A DNA stretch of 64,000 bases from Adiantum capillus-veneris (Eukaryota; Streptophyta; Polypodiopsida; Polypodiales; Pteridaceae): assembly GCA_014529385.2 (NCBI GenBank), contig CM043971.1, positions 53,603,209 through 53,667,208 on the forward strand. Direction: 5' to 3'. Positions 11,888-24,182 of this stretch are shown here, in pieces. The notes beneath the pieces were generated by a model. That model saw only the letters and a program-made list of their open reading frames with translations. It ran no database searches and was not told the DNA's origin. The position numbers and the translations under genes are program-made. Every line of letters begins with the position of its first letter. The stretch's first letter is position 1.

Positions 11888-14800
11888 ATGGCATCTTCTC
11901 AAAGTGAGACTCTTTACAACATAAAGAAGCTGGATGGCACAAACTTTCCATTCTGGAAGAAGCAGATTTGGCAGGTTTTGGTGCAGAAAAAACAAGTGAA
12001 GCCACTGAAGCTCAAAGGGGAGAGACCAGAAGGTATGGCTGAAGATGAGTGGGAAGAACTTGACGAGTTAGCTTGTTCCACAATCATGCTGACACTGGCA
12101 GAAAATGTTTACTTCAACGTAGCAGAAGAGACTATAGCGTATGGCGTATGGCAAAAGCTATGTGATATGTACGAGAAACAAAGTGCTGCTTCTCAGATTT
12201 ACTCGCTCAAGAAATTGGTGGATTTGAAGATGAAGGAAGGGACAGCCATGTAAAATCATCTGAATGAATTTCACACAATTTTCAGCCAGTTAACAGCACA
12301 GGAGATAGTCTTTCCAGATTCAGTGAAGGCTATGTTTCTCTTAATCACTTTGCCAGACAGTTGGGATACTTTTCGTACAGCGTTAAGTAATTCTGTCGCG
12401 CCAGAAGGTCTTACAAGTGCCAATGTAGAAGGCAGCTTGCTCACAGAGGAAGTGAACAGGACGAACATTGACAAAGGCAAAGGCAATAGTGCTTTGGTCG
12501 TTCGAGGGAGACAACAGTTTAAAGAGAAGAAGGGTAAGAAGGCACAAAACCGAAGTAAGTCTCGTGATTCAAAGTCAAAGGATGACATAGAATGCTACCA
12601 TTGTGGCAAGAAGGGTCACATGAAGCGAGACTGTACGAAGTGGAAACAAGAAAAAGGAAAAACAAAGAGTTCTGAGCAAGATGAAAAGAAGAGTTCAGTG
12701 AAGATTGAAGAGGTGAATGTCACAGGATCTGGTTCAGACAGTGATTCTGGTATAGCAGCTGGTGACATCTTCCTTACAAGCAATCTTGATTCTGTTTTCT
12801 TGACTGCAGAGGATGGACATGCTATGAGTGATTGGATTATCGACTCAGGGGCATCTTTACATGTTTCTCCGCACAAAGAGTGGTTTACATCATATGTGGC
12901 TACTAAAGATTATGTCAGACTTGGCAATGAGCAGGTTTGTGACATACTTGGAGTGGGAGATGTGCAGTTGAAGTTTCAGAATGGCTCTTCTTTATGGCTC
13001 AAGAATGTCAGACATGTTCCAGCAATCCGAAAGAGCTTGATTAGTACAGGGAAGTTGGATGATGCGGGTTATGTGACAGTTTTTGGGAACAGCGCTTGGA
13101 AGATCTCCAAAGGTTCGATGACTGTAGCACATGGCAGCAAGTCAGGAACTCTGTACACTTTACATGTTTCAGAGGTTAAAAACCATGTAATTAATGTGAT
13201 TGAGCAGCCAAGTGTGTCACTGTGGCATCGTAGGTTGGGACATATGTCAAAAAGAGGAATGGAAATACTTTCTCATTATGGTTATTTGCCTGGCTTTTCA
13301 TTTCAAGATTTCGAGTTTTGTGAGCATTGTGTTAATGGTAAGCAAACACAAGAACCGCACAGATCAAAGAGGAATCGTAGGGACGAACGGTTAGCTCTTG
13401 TACACAGTGACCTATGCGGACCAATGCCTAGTTTGTCACTAGGGGGAGCAGCGTACTTTTGTACATTCATAGATGACTATTCTCGCAAAGTATGGGTTTA
13501 CCTCTTGAAGCACAAGGATGAGGTGCTCAAGGTCTTTAAGACATTCTTGCAGCTGGTGGAGAATCAGAGTGGTCAAAAGCTGAAGTGCTTGAGAACTGAC
13601 AATGGTGGAGAGTACGTTTCCAAAGCTTTTCAAGACTTTTGTGAAGCAAAAGGGATTAAGCGGGAACTTACTGCACCATATAATCCTTCACAGAATGGGG
13701 TTGCAGAACGTATGAATAGGACCATACAAGAGAAGGTCAGAAGCATGTTGTCAAATGCTGAGTTGCCTGATGGATTTTGGGCGGAAGCAGTGGCTACAGC
13801 AGTCCATTTGATCAATAGGTCTCCTAGTAGGGTTCTGGATAAGAGTGCAGTGGCCGAGATGCTATGGACAGGCAAGGCACCTTCGTATAAGCATCTCAGA
13901 GTCTTTGGTTGTGAAGCTTATAGCCATATTCCTAAGGAGTTCAGAAATAAGTTAGAACCAAAGAGCAAGAAGTGTATATTTCTTGGCTACGGAGAATCGG
14001 GCGAGATGGGTTACCGGCTTTGGGATCCTGAGTCCAGAAAGCTTATTCGTAGCAATGATATGCATTTCAATGAAGCCAAGTTTCACGCTAAGCCAGAGAA
14101 GACAGAGGAGATCAGAAGAGTTGTCTTCAGGGAAGATGGACCTAGTGCTAGCACATCAAGACAGCATGGTCAGGCTCAGGAACAGCCTATAGTGGCTAGA
14201 GAGGCAGAATCAGTTGTGGTGAGACGTTCTGAGCGTGTCTCCAAACCACCTGATCGTTATGTGCCATCTCTAAATTATGTCATGCTCACAGATTGCGGAG
14301 AACCATCTTGTTACAAGGAAGCATTACAAGTGGTTGACTCGAAAAAATGGCAGTTGGCCATGCAGTCAGAGATGACAGCTCTGCATAAAAACCAGACATG
14401 GAAGGCTCTACCTTGTAAATGGGTTTACAGGTATAAGATCACCGCTCATGATAGTCAGCCAAAGTACAAAGCAAGGCTTGTTGCCAAGGGCTTTAAGCAA
14501 GAACAAGGCATTGACTTTGATGAAGTCTTCTCTCCAGTGGTCAAGATGACTACATTGAGATGCTTTCTTGCATTGGTTGCTATATTGGATTTGGTGTTGC
14601 ACCAAATGGATGTCAAGATAGCGTTCTTGCATGGTGATTTAGATGTGGAAATTTACATGCAGCAGCCAGAAGGGTTTGTTGAGAAAGGCATGGAACATTT
14701 GGTATGCCAGTTGTTAAAGAGTCTTTATGGCTTAAAACAATCACCGAGGGCATGGTACCATAAGTTCCACCAGTTTATGCTTTCTCAAGGCTACAAACGT

Positions 14801-15826
14801 AGTGAGTTCGATCACTGTCTATATACAAAGAAGGCTAAGTATGGCAGTTGGCTGATCCTTATTTTGTATGTGGATGACATGTTGATTGCTGGCAAACACT
14901 TGGAAGAAATTTCAGCTTTGAAGTCAAAGATGGCAAAATCGTTTGACATGAAAGACATGGGTGAGGCAAGTCATATACTTGGTATGCGCATTGAGAGAGA
15001 CAGATCAAAGAAGTTGATTTGGTTATCTCAAACAGAGTATATTGACAAGGTTTTGCAACGTTTCAATATGGAGAAGGGAATGGCATTGAGTGTTCCATTG
15101 CCACCATATGTGAAACTTAGCAAACAAGATTGTCCTGTGTCTGAAGAAGAAAAGGCTGAAATGGATAAGATTCCATATGCGTCTGCAGTGGGTAGTTTGA
15201 TGTATGCAATGATTGCTACACGTCCGGATATTGCATTTGCAGTGGGAGTGGTTAGTAGATATATGTCAAATCCCGGCAAGAAACATTGGGAGGCAGTGAA
15301 AGGTATCATGAGATACTTAAAACATACAAAGAGTATGCGCATATGCTATGGTAGTCAGGATTTGAGTGTCAGAGGATACACTGACTCAGATTATGCAGGA
15401 GACTTGGATAAGAGGAGATCTACATCAGGCTATGTCCTTACATTGGCTGGAGGTGCCATATCATGGCGATCTCGATTACAAGATTGTGTTACACAGTCTA
15501 CTACTGAAGCTGAGTATGTTGCAGCAAATGAGGCATGCAAAGAAGCTATTTGGCTTGGTAGATTGGTTGCAGACTTGGGAATCAAAGTAGATATGCCAGA
15601 GTTATATTGTGATAGTCAAAGTGCTATACAATTGGCAAAGAATCCAGTGTTCCATTCGAAGACTAAGCATATTGATGTGAAATATCACTTCATTAGGGAA
15701 GTACTTGAAGACAAGCAGATACAACTGCTAAAGATCCACACCAAGGACAATCCTGCTGATCTACTCACAAAGGGACTTCCAGGAGAGGGCTTTGTGCATT
15801 GTCGTGAGTTATTGGGCATTGGATAG
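11888..15826 (+). pseudogene. Copia Gag-Pol polyprotein, one in-frame stop codon
   Basis: The first ATG of the frame is 11,888. One TAA at 12,251-12,253 interrupts gag, and the frame is then open to 15,826. Domains in order: Gag with a KLDGTNFPFW segment; a zinc knuckle CYHCGKKGHMKRDC near 12,593; an aspartic protease with DSGASLH near 12,842; an integrase with an HRRLGH...CEHC zinc-binding region and a core containing HSDLCGP, DNGGEY and NGVAERMNRT; a reverse transcriptase with YVDD near 14,867; and an RNase H with TDSDYAGD near 15,380. Domain order and motifs are those of a Ty1-copia element. Recent premature mutation is the simplest explanation of the stop, since the frame is identical on both sides. 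Readthrough is possible but has no visible support. Confidence 0.9.
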
Positions 15827-15899
15827 ATGGCAGCCATGTAAATCTTTGTACATTTATGTTCATAGATTTACAGTTACTTAAAGTGCCACATTGGACTTT

Positions 15900-15910
15900 A
15901 AGTGGGAGGT
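15900..15910 (+). promoter_or_regulatory. Polypurine tract
   Basis: AAGTGGGAGGT immediately precedes the 3' LTR and is the expected plus-strand priming site of the element. Confidence 0.75.
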
Positions 15911-16124
15911 TGTTGGGATTAAAGCCCAAGTGGCCTCTTATGCGGATATGGCCGGCCGCCCGCCTAACTCACTTACCTCTAACTCTTTGTATATACTAAC
16001 TTATACTTTGTGAATACTAAGGTATTGGAGATAACCCTTCTAACAGTTCTCTGCGTACTATACTATGTAAGCTCACTGTGTGTGTGTGTGAGAGAGTCGA
16101 CCCACGCTCCGCTCCGCGACTTCA
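15911..16124 (+). repeat. 3' LTR of the copia element
   Basis: This 214-bp LTR begins TGTTGGG and ends TTCA. It is followed by the ATAAA target duplication. Confidence 0.92.
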
Positions 16125-16215
16125 ATAAATACCAAGGAGACCATGGAAAGGTACTAAATCCAATACTACAGTAGTTAGTAGTGCCAAAGTGTATTGTATG
16201 CACCAAAGACCAAGG
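16125..16215. repeat. Remnant of the ~545-bp array right of the copia insertion
   Basis: The segment starting AAATACCAAGGAGACCATGG continues the repeat unit interrupted at 10,632 (compare 10,408-10,430). Similarity fades after the CACCAAAGACCAAGG motif. Confidence 0.7.
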
Positions 16216-16388
16216 ATGTTGATGTACAAGGGAAACCTTTGACTATATGCACAATCCAAAATTTCAAGATGTATTACCAAAATGCATTACACAACTACCA
16301 ATGAAGTATCAAATGTACCTAAATTCCCTAATGTAAAACATAGGAGTCCCTAGTCAGATAGACAAACTAGGACCAACGGATCATTTAC

Positions 16389-17897
16389 CATGCCTGCTCC
16401 TGCTCAAGCTCCATTTGGAGCTTTTTTATGTCCTCGGTGACCCCTAGGCATTGTAGCATGCGTTGGTTTGCTGCAAGATCAACTTCCACCTCCTTTACCT
16501 CTTCATCATTAATTGAAATTTGGTTTTGGAGCTCTTGCAGTCGCGTTGTATACAATTTGATGTCTGCCTTTATCTGCTTGGCCACATCGTTGGACCCCTC
16601 ACACCTAAGAAGTGCCTCCTTTTTTAGCTAGATCGAGGTCCTCATCTCAAAGAGCCTATCCATATAGTGTGCTTTCTCTTAGCCGGCATCCTCTCCACCA
16701 ATAACTCCAAATCAGTGACATAGTCACAAACCGACAAATTATGATGATAAACTGTAGCTGGCCCGGTCTCCGTGCACAAGTTGTTTCCAGACTATGTAAT
16801 GAGAGGTTTTTTCCCGCTGTGATGGGTAGCCTCAGAGACACCATTTTCCTTTCTCCAACCATCAATCTTCCGCTCAAGCCCTCTCCTCTTGCTCTACACA
16901 TCTAAATAACATTCTCACCAAACTTGGCCCATGCCACGGTGTAGCATGTAGGGTATTTCATCGCAGCATGGCACCTCTCAAAAGTGTACCCTCAATCAAA
17001 CTTTGTTGTAATCTCTCCATAAGATGGTGGTGCTTGATACATCTTGTGGAAGATCAACCTGCAATCATCTATGAAGCGAGTGTGCACATGATTAAGATAG
17101 ATCTTGGCACCTTTGTTGTGCTTAAACTTGAACATTGTTAACCGCTGATCCTCTGGTAGTATAACTTCATTTAGATCCTTTGGAAGCACCCCTACTAGGC
17201 TTAGCCCATACTCCTCGTGTAGCTCCTCTGCTATATGAAAGAATTTTGTGAGCATGGGGGAATCTTCCATTCTAATTTTCCCTACAAACATCAAGTCAAT
17301 TCACACATTCCAAATAGTTAGAATGCTTTTTTTTACAACATACAAATAGTATCAAATCTCGTAACATGCAAATTGGTATGTGTAGTGCAAATCTCAAACA
17401 TGCAGCTTGCACTAGGACACATGCAAGACCTTGTTTTAAAAATTAGCTACCCTAAACCCTAAAAACTACATCATTTATTTATGTATTGATATACAGATCA
17501 AACAATGCTCAACTAATATGCATTAATAGTGTTGCATGCAAAAATGTTCAATGTGCAGTTTTCATCACAACATGCACAACTCACCTTTGCTCTTCAATGT
17601 AGACCTATTGTTGTTGGCAAGGAAAGAAGACCCTCCATGTTCAGATTGCACAATTGAGAAACTCAGCTTGCTTGTGCAAGTATTCGGTGTCCTCACTTCC
17701 TTGGACGGCACATTTGGTGTGGTCTTGCTGCTGTGAGGAGATGTGAGCTTGGATTTTCCCTTGGTAGGCATGGTTGCTCTCTCACGAGTGGAGTTACTAG
17801 CAGCAGCAGCCCTCCATGGGGACCTCATAGCAACCAAAAAAGGAGACACCAAGAAGAGGTTGGAATGATCACAATGAAGAGGATGGCCACACAGCAC
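16389..17897 (-). pseudogene. 5' half of the broken multi-exon gene (coiled-coil and unknown domain)
   Basis: On the minus strand a Ser/Thr/Lys-rich start (MPTKGKSKLTSPHSS, within 17,897-17,580) ends at a strong GTGAGT donor near 17,579. The next exon begins after a TTTGTAG acceptor near 17,285 and encodes EDSPMLTKFFHIAEELHEEY and later FIDDCRLIFHKMYQAPPSYG. It continues through in-frame stops at 16,992 and beyond (YPTCYTVAWAKFGENV). A predicted coiled coil (16,585-16,389; KLYTTRLQELQNQI, EEVKEVEVDLAANQ) ends at a GTAAAT donor. The next plausible exon on this strand starts at 8,730, so the array and the copia element would lie inside a ~7.7-kb intron. The exon phases I infer do not match across that intron, so at least one border or indel is unresolved. 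Confidence 0.45.
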
Positions 17898-17899
17898 AA

Positions 17900-18115
17900 C
17901 TCAATGCAGAGGAAGCTTGTGATGTGACAATCGGCCTGTCAGTTCCAAGCGCAGAGGATAGCTCATCTTGCACACGAGAGAGAACAATTTGAAGTGGTTG
18001 TCCTTGCAATTATTACACCACACACACATGTTTTCTGTCAAAAGTAGCTCATAATATAAAATTGGGAGTCCCCCCCCCCCTCCCCCCAAAATAACAATAT
18101 GACATCTTTTGTTTT
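17900..18115. other. Unassigned gap with a C-rich run
   Basis: A poly-C tract lies near 18,069-18,086. No gene is seen here. Confidence 0.4.
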
Positions 18116-18249
18116 ATGGCCATAACAAAGCAGCACCAACTAGGTGAATTCAAAATTGGTCTTTTTTTTTGTACCACCAATATGTGCTTTCACCTTGTTG
18201 CACCTGTGGTGATCTTCATTATCCCTCATGTCCCTTGGAATTTGCATCC

Positions 18250-20935
18250 AATGTCGGTTCTAAAAGCACATTTGCCAAAGCTAATAGAACTACTCAATGA
18301 GAAGATTAGGATGGGTATTTGGAGCCTTCTTGTGTGCCGTATTTAGGCAGATGGTTCATCGTGTCTAAGAAGAATGGAGATTTGTGTTTCATACAGGACA
18401 TGCAGCATGTAAACAAAGTTACCATAAAAAAGGTGGGTAAAGGACCAATTGTGGATGAATTTATAGAGGCATTTGTAGAAACGTCAATTTACTCAATGGG
18501 AGATATCTATTTAGGGTACGATCAATTTCAACTACATGTTTGACAGTAGACATTTGAGACTGGTAAGGATGTGTACCTTACCTCAAGGAGCAATAAATTC
18601 AATTGTACATATAATGAATGGGATGACCAAGGTTCTACATGACTTCATACCTAAAATCATAATGCCATTTCTTGATGATGTACCCATAAAAGGATGTGAA
18701 GAGAAAGACAAAGATGAAGCTATGGATACGATGGGGTGTTGTAAGTTTGTTGCAGACCATATTAAAGACCTCCAGAAGATTTTTCTTGGGGGGGGTTCAC
18801 TGTTCAGTACCCCCTATATAACGTGCGTTCATAAGAAAACCCCCTCTTTTAACATGTTTAAAATGACCCCTTATTTTAGGAAATTTTTCCAAAATTGAAT
18901 GTAAAAAGCCCTTATTTTAATGTATCTCTGCTAAATTGCCTAAATTTTTTGCATTTAAAAACCCCTCCTTTTGAACTCACGGTATACATTAACATGATTA
19001 CATAGCGCACCTCCCCTCGAGAGATTTTGTCAAGGTTGGAAGAAGTTAATCTAATTCTATCAAGACAAAAAGCTGTATTTTGAGTTGATCGCGGGGCATA
19101 TGTGTGGCCCTTATGGTAGAAGGCCTTGTTCAAAAAAGATGGATGCAATCAAAAACATGAAAGAAACATGTACAACTATCATCACTAAAGTTCAAAGATT
19201 TCTTGGTGCTTGCATATAATATCTTATTTGGATACAACATTATGCACATGTAGTAGATCTTGTTTATAGGTTTTTGAGTAAGAAGCAAAAGTTTCAATGG
19301 GAAGAAGAGAACACAAAAACCATGAGGAAGCTAATGAGCTACTTCTTTCATCACCAACCTTGAGAAAAGTAGACTATGGTGTGAAAGACTTGTCATTGTG
19401 ATAGTGGACACGAGTCCTACAGGGGTAGAATGGGCAATAGGGCAAGATGATGACAAAGGAAAAAGGTATGTGGTGAGGTTTGGGGCTAAGGTTCTAAGTT
19501 CTCACCAATGAGATTATGCGCATGTAAAAAGGGACTCTATGGGGAGTGGTCACAACATTGAGGTGTGACAAGGAGTACTTGATAGGGGCATCGATGGTTG
19601 TGGAAACTGCTTTGTTGCCTCTTCTTGGAATGATTAAAAATTTTTCAACTCTTGACGTTGCTATCCTACGATGGATAGCTTACATAAAATCCTTAAATCT
19701 TGAGTTTAATCATATTGTAGGGAAGGACAATCCAATGTCATTGCTCATGCAAAGACTAATCATGCATGTTTTTTATCTGCACTTGAGTCCTTCTCATGGG
19801 AGCTATATGAGGGTGAGTGTCTCTTGATAGGTCACTACTTAAGTACCTTGCAAAAATAGGATGATTGGACAGAGAAAGAATTTAAGAGGATAAGAAGAAA
19901 ATCATTTGGGTACTTCTTGAAATATGGCTACTTATGGAAGCATACAAAACAACGAGATGGAACACTTTTGCAAGTAGTGTGTGATAAGGCTACTCAACAA
20001 GAGATTAACATGGATTTCCATGAAAGTTTACGGGCAAGATTTTGAGGTGCATGTGCTACATTTGACAAAGATTCAAATTAGAAGAAAGGTATTGGTGGAA
20101 AGGGATGTATAAGGATGTGACTGAGTTTGTGCAATCTTGTGTGACATGTCAAATGTATTACAATGTACAAAAACTGATGGACTACATCCTACTTATCCAT
20201 TGGAAATAAATTACAAATGGGTTATGGACTTGGTGAAAATTCCCTTGGGACTTTGGAAAATGAAGTGTTTGGTGCTTGCAAGAGAAGATTTTTTAATCAA
20301 GTTGAAGGGCATGCATTGAGGACAAAGAATACAGAAGCTATATGCAAATTCCTTCTTGAAGATATGATTTGTTGTTATGGATGTGTGGAGAAGATAACTG
20401 AAGATAGAGGAGAATTAGTTGAATTGAACATGTAGTTCTTACATGGAATGAATTTCCATGGGAAGATGAAATTGGTAGAGAATAACTTCTTGCATTGTAC
20501 ATATGGTAATTAGAAAGAATACCTGAAAGACCTAAAGACATTGAGCTTGCAAAAGCTCAACTAAAGGATGCAAGCTTGAAAAACAAAGATAGATTTGACA
20601 AGAGATATAGGCTCATACCAAAAACCATTGAATAAGATGATTGGTTATTGGTGCACGATAATATCCTTGAAAACAAACATTCCACAATAAGGAAGTTTGC
20701 AAGAGATAGTTTGGTCCTTATGTTATTAAGCATGTGCATGAAAATGAAACTTACACCTTGAATAAATTCGATGGGACAAAAATGAAAAATCCCATTGCAT
20801 GAAAAAGAGTTAGATTGTTAAAGAAGAGGGGATGCTGATCCATTTTGTGCACAACCAAGTGAAGATGATGTTGGATCCAACTATATGAAAACGGAGGAAG
20901 AAATTGAAGATGTGGTGTCTTATTGTGAGTTTTGA
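18250..20935 (+). pseudogene. Decayed Ty3-gypsy pol (RT, RNase H, integrase)
   Basis: Peptides from several frames read in order as a gypsy-type pol. RT fingers carry RWFIVSKKNGDLCFIQDMQ and YSMGDIYLGYDQFQL (18,319-18,543). RT palm carries MCTLPQGAINS and IIMPFLDDVPIKGC (18,536-18,780). RLEEVNLILSRQKAVF and RFLGACI follow beyond an insertion. The RNase H region carries IAYIKSLNLEFNHIVGKDN (19,546-19,827). The integrase region includes an HHCC-like part with CVTCQM, then HPTYPLEINYKWVMDLV and KNKDRFDKRY near 20,580. Stops and frameshifts are frequent, and the integrase core no longer shows a complete D-D-E set. It is an old copy. Confidence 0.8.
18789..19031. mobile_element. ~240-bp insertion in the gypsy pol, candidate MITE
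   Basis: The gypsy coding sequence breaks after DLQKIF (18,785) and resumes at RLEEV (about 19,032). The insert contains four spaced CCCCTTATTTTA-like segments 45-60 bp apart. The sequences on the two sides, AGATTTTTCT and AGATTTTGTC, agree at 8 of 10 positions and could be an eroded target duplication. Terminal inverted repeats are weak (GGGGGGGTTC against GAGGGGAGGTGC), so the class is uncertain. Confidence 0.5.
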
Positions 20936-21001
20936 TGCTTAATAAATACTATTGTGTCACATATCGTGAAGGATGTGCATATTCAAAGGGGGTGGATGTC
21001 A

Positions 21002-21600
21002 TGTTGTGGCACATCCACAATGTCAAATAAAAAAATTCAACTCGCTTTTAACACTTTGTTATGCATGCATATTGTGTATATTCTAAAGCGGCTACTACAG
21101 TCGCTATCATGTACATACATATCTAGGGAGTCGTGGCTCTAGATGTGGCACCGTTGTGTATTTTTCCACTTGATAAGATGACTAATTTGTTTTTATAATG
21201 TACAGATTCCAAGTGTTTCATGGTGGCACTACAAAGATTGATGCAAGCAAAAACTGCCAAAAATAGCAAATAACAAGCAACGTCGTAAAATTGCATGGGA
21301 AGTGACCCAAAATAGAAAAGTGATGGAAAAAGATGCTTTTTTTTTTAATGCTTATGAGAGTGATCCAAAAAATTTAGGGATTTTTTATATTGTTTGGGAG
21401 CTTTTACATCAAAAATGGTCTTTTTGGGTAAAATTGACCTAAAAATGAAGTAGTTTTGGTCCAGCCCTTCTATGAAATTCACCTTATGGTTGCCTTATGA
21501 GTGTGTAGTGCAGTCCTGCCTATCCCCTATCTTGCATATGAGCTTGTGAGGTAGTTAATTAGGGTTTCCCTTCATCAAAATGGTGTGTGGGATTCAATAT
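21002..21600 (+). repeat. Possible 3' LTR start of the gypsy relic
   Basis: A purine tract AAAGGGGGTGGA (near 20,986) is followed by TGTTGTGGCACATCC, a typical PPT-LTR junction, about 65 bp after the last pol-like codons. No second copy of this LTR is in the window, so the right border is a guess. Confidence 0.35.
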
Positions 21601-21896
21601 GGAATCTCTTAAATCTCTACAAAATCAGAACATTGTTTGCATGAAGGTGGAAGCTTGTGTATTTCTTTCAACTATTTGAAGTTACAACTATGTAATTGGG
21701 GGCGAGACTACAAGATTCCATGAAAGAGGTTTGGGTTTTGGATGGGATTTGTGCTTGTATGAGATTTGAGGTTTTAGGGCTGAAACTTTAGTATTTTTAA
21801 TTTCTCTTTTTAAGTAAATTGGATGTGAATTGGTGATCCTTTCATCACGAAGTCACTTACAAAAATAAGCCGATTCCAAACACAATAGGAAAGAGG

Positions 21897-21992
21897 GTTT
21901 GTGATTGTTCTGTCACAAACACTCTTAGACTTTAATCCATCTTTAGGAAGAGGGTTGGTGATTTTCCATAAACACTTTTTCACAAAGTGTTT
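21897..21992. other. Two short hairpins
   Basis: GTTTGTGA/TCACAAAC (21,897-21,920, 8-bp stem, 8-nt loop) is followed by AAACACTTT/AAAGTGTTT (21,970-21,992, 9-bp stem, 5-nt loop). The arms share TGTTTGTGA-like sequence, so one may have arisen from the other. There is no evidence of transcription. Confidence 0.4.
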
Positions 21993-22022
21993 GTGATTCT
22001 TGTCACGAACTCTCATAGCCAA

Positions 22023-24182
22023 AGGTTTCGCACCTTCCTAGCTAGACCGCATACTTTTTGATAGCACACGCACACACAACATCTATGTATTATTTCTAAT
22101 TTTCTTTCCTTGAAATAGATATGGATGAGCAAGAAAAAGATCCCATCTTGATGAAAATCAAGAGGATCTTAAGAATTGTGGTAGACAAAGAATCCATCCA
22201 AGAGGATATGGTTAAGTATACTACTATGACTGCTCCCCAACTTGAACCAGTCGTCACACACCGTAGCCCCTCAGGAGGGCTCTTTGAGGGACCCTATTCT
22301 TGAAGGTGGCATCACATCCCCACTTGTGCATACACTTTTCGTGGAGACACAGGTGTAGTAGATGTAGGGCCTAGGTTCTATGACGCAGGCCGAGGGCGCT
22401 CCCTCATCACAAAGGCACCCCCGTTCGAGGTATGCAATAATCTCTTATGTACCTATGTGTAAATATCATGAAACCATCCAAAGAAAGTGTTGAGGCCGAG
22501 CAGCACCTATGAATTTTTTTAGATGAACACTCTGGCAGGAAGCACTAAAGTCATTGCATCCTCACCCTATATAATATCTTACATCACTTTTTGGTGCCCA
22601 ATGGGCGATACAAATTACCCGAGCCCTCTTTTGTAAATTCTAATTTGCGATGAATCCAAAGACATGAATGAGTATAATGATGTCAGTGGATTCACTACTA
22701 GCTCTCACTTTTTGTAAAATCATAGTATCCTCACTCCTTCTCTGGCCCTAGATATATGAGAAAAGGCCTCATTTTTTGGAGATAATCATTGTACATAAGG
22801 AAGAGAATGGGGTCTAGGAGGGCCTCTTTATTCGGCACTTTAAGGGAGTCAAATATCTAGTACTAAGAAAGCAAATAAAGGATATCTTTTGAATTCAAAC
22901 AAGCAAAACGGCTAGTTTCTTTGAATTCAAATTTTCCCCCAAAAATGAAATTTAACATCTAGCGGGAAAAACCAAATCATAAAACATATCTACGAAAAGA
23001 GCTTGGCATGTAGATTACATATCTATGATCTCCGCTTAAATTGGATATTGTATGTAGGAGTTATGGAAGGCCAAAAATCATAAAGTTTTCCATCCCCTAT
23101 TTTGGGGGGAAAAGTGCATCATTTGAACACTCTTACACCTCTCTTACACACCCACCATTCTTGCACACATGGCATGCATCTATTTGTCAAAATGTTAATC
23201 GCCCCCATAATCTCATGGCAAATAAAGAGGCCCTTCTAAACACCATCCTCTTCCTAATGAACCCACTTGAGAGCTTGTGGCGTAAAACTACCAACACTTG
23301 CGTTCTCGCATCACCTTGTGCGGGTAACCATTGTTATGAAACTTCATGTGTTTCTTCTACATACTCTAAGCTTCATGTGTATTGTTGTTTTGTCAAGTTT
23401 GAGTGTGTGAGTGTGTGTGTGTGCGCGTGTGTTTGAGTGTGTGAGTGTGTGTGTGTGTGTGCGCGTGTGCGTGCGCCACATTAAACGGTTTTTGCTCTAG
23501 GTTTCCTAGTGTGTTGAATTGTGATTTTTGGTCATTTGGTGTATCGAATGCAATTTTTGAGCTTGGACAGAGGTACGCACAACTAAGGAGGTCCAAAATG
23601 ACCCCTCATTTGTCATTTTTAGTCACGGTTGGTGGTGGAAACGGTCATGGTTGCTCACCTACCTCCCTAACTAACATGATGTTTTGAGTGCAAATTTAGG
23701 TTCCCCTTCGTGTGTATGCCCATGATCTAGGAGAATTTCAAGTTTGGAGCACATTTGGAGTCCCTATGACCACTTGCACATTATTTGACTGCACAGGAGG
23801 CTTTAGGCAGCTTTCATTAGTTTTGTCATTTTAGGTACTTGTGACACCTCTCTCCTCACTGTATTGTTACTTAGGACTTTGCATTCAACATTTCCATGCA
23901 CTAGTCGGGTCGGTTACAACCTCGAATTGACATATTTTATGTTGGTTTGAGTTCTCGCTTCGCTACTTCGTCCGATTGCCGGTGATCCACCAACATCGAT
24001 GATGTTGTCGGGGATGTAGGACTTCCACTAGCAGAGGAGGTCGCAGTGAGGTTCTTTACTTAGTGCCTAAGTGTTATAGTTCATTAAATTCATCTTTAGG
24101 TAGGAGAGTCAGTGAGGCATGTTGAGCTCTCAGGTAGACTGAGGAATCGAGTGTTCTTCTTTAGTGCATTGTGCATTGAGCC
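22023..24182. other. Unassigned stretch with a GT microsatellite
   Basis: An imperfect GT/GC repeat lies at about 23,401-23,475, and the reading frames around it mostly reflect that repeat. The ORF at 23,041-23,436 has no recognisable domain and ends in the microsatellite. A 60-codon frame at 22,121-22,303 is likewise unrecognised. No gene can be supported here. Confidence 0.4.

Larger units (their letters stand above)
10628..16129 (+). mobile_element. Nearly intact Ty1-copia LTR retrotransposon with 5-bp target-site duplication
   Basis: The element is bounded by ATAAA (10,628-10,632 and 16,125-16,129). It has two 214-bp LTRs, a primer-binding site complementary to initiator-Met tRNA, a purine-rich tract before the 3' LTR and one polyprotein frame. 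I count four differences between the LTRs, about 98 percent identity, so insertion is recent relative to the other elements here. It inserted within the ~545-bp tandem array. The flanking sequence rejoins across it as a normal repeat unit. The only obvious defect in the coding frame is a single stop codon. Confidence 0.92.

Noticed and set aside
23041..23436. 131-codon frame rich in Cys and Val at its end
   Set aside because: The end is translated GT microsatellite and the remainder has no recognisable motif.
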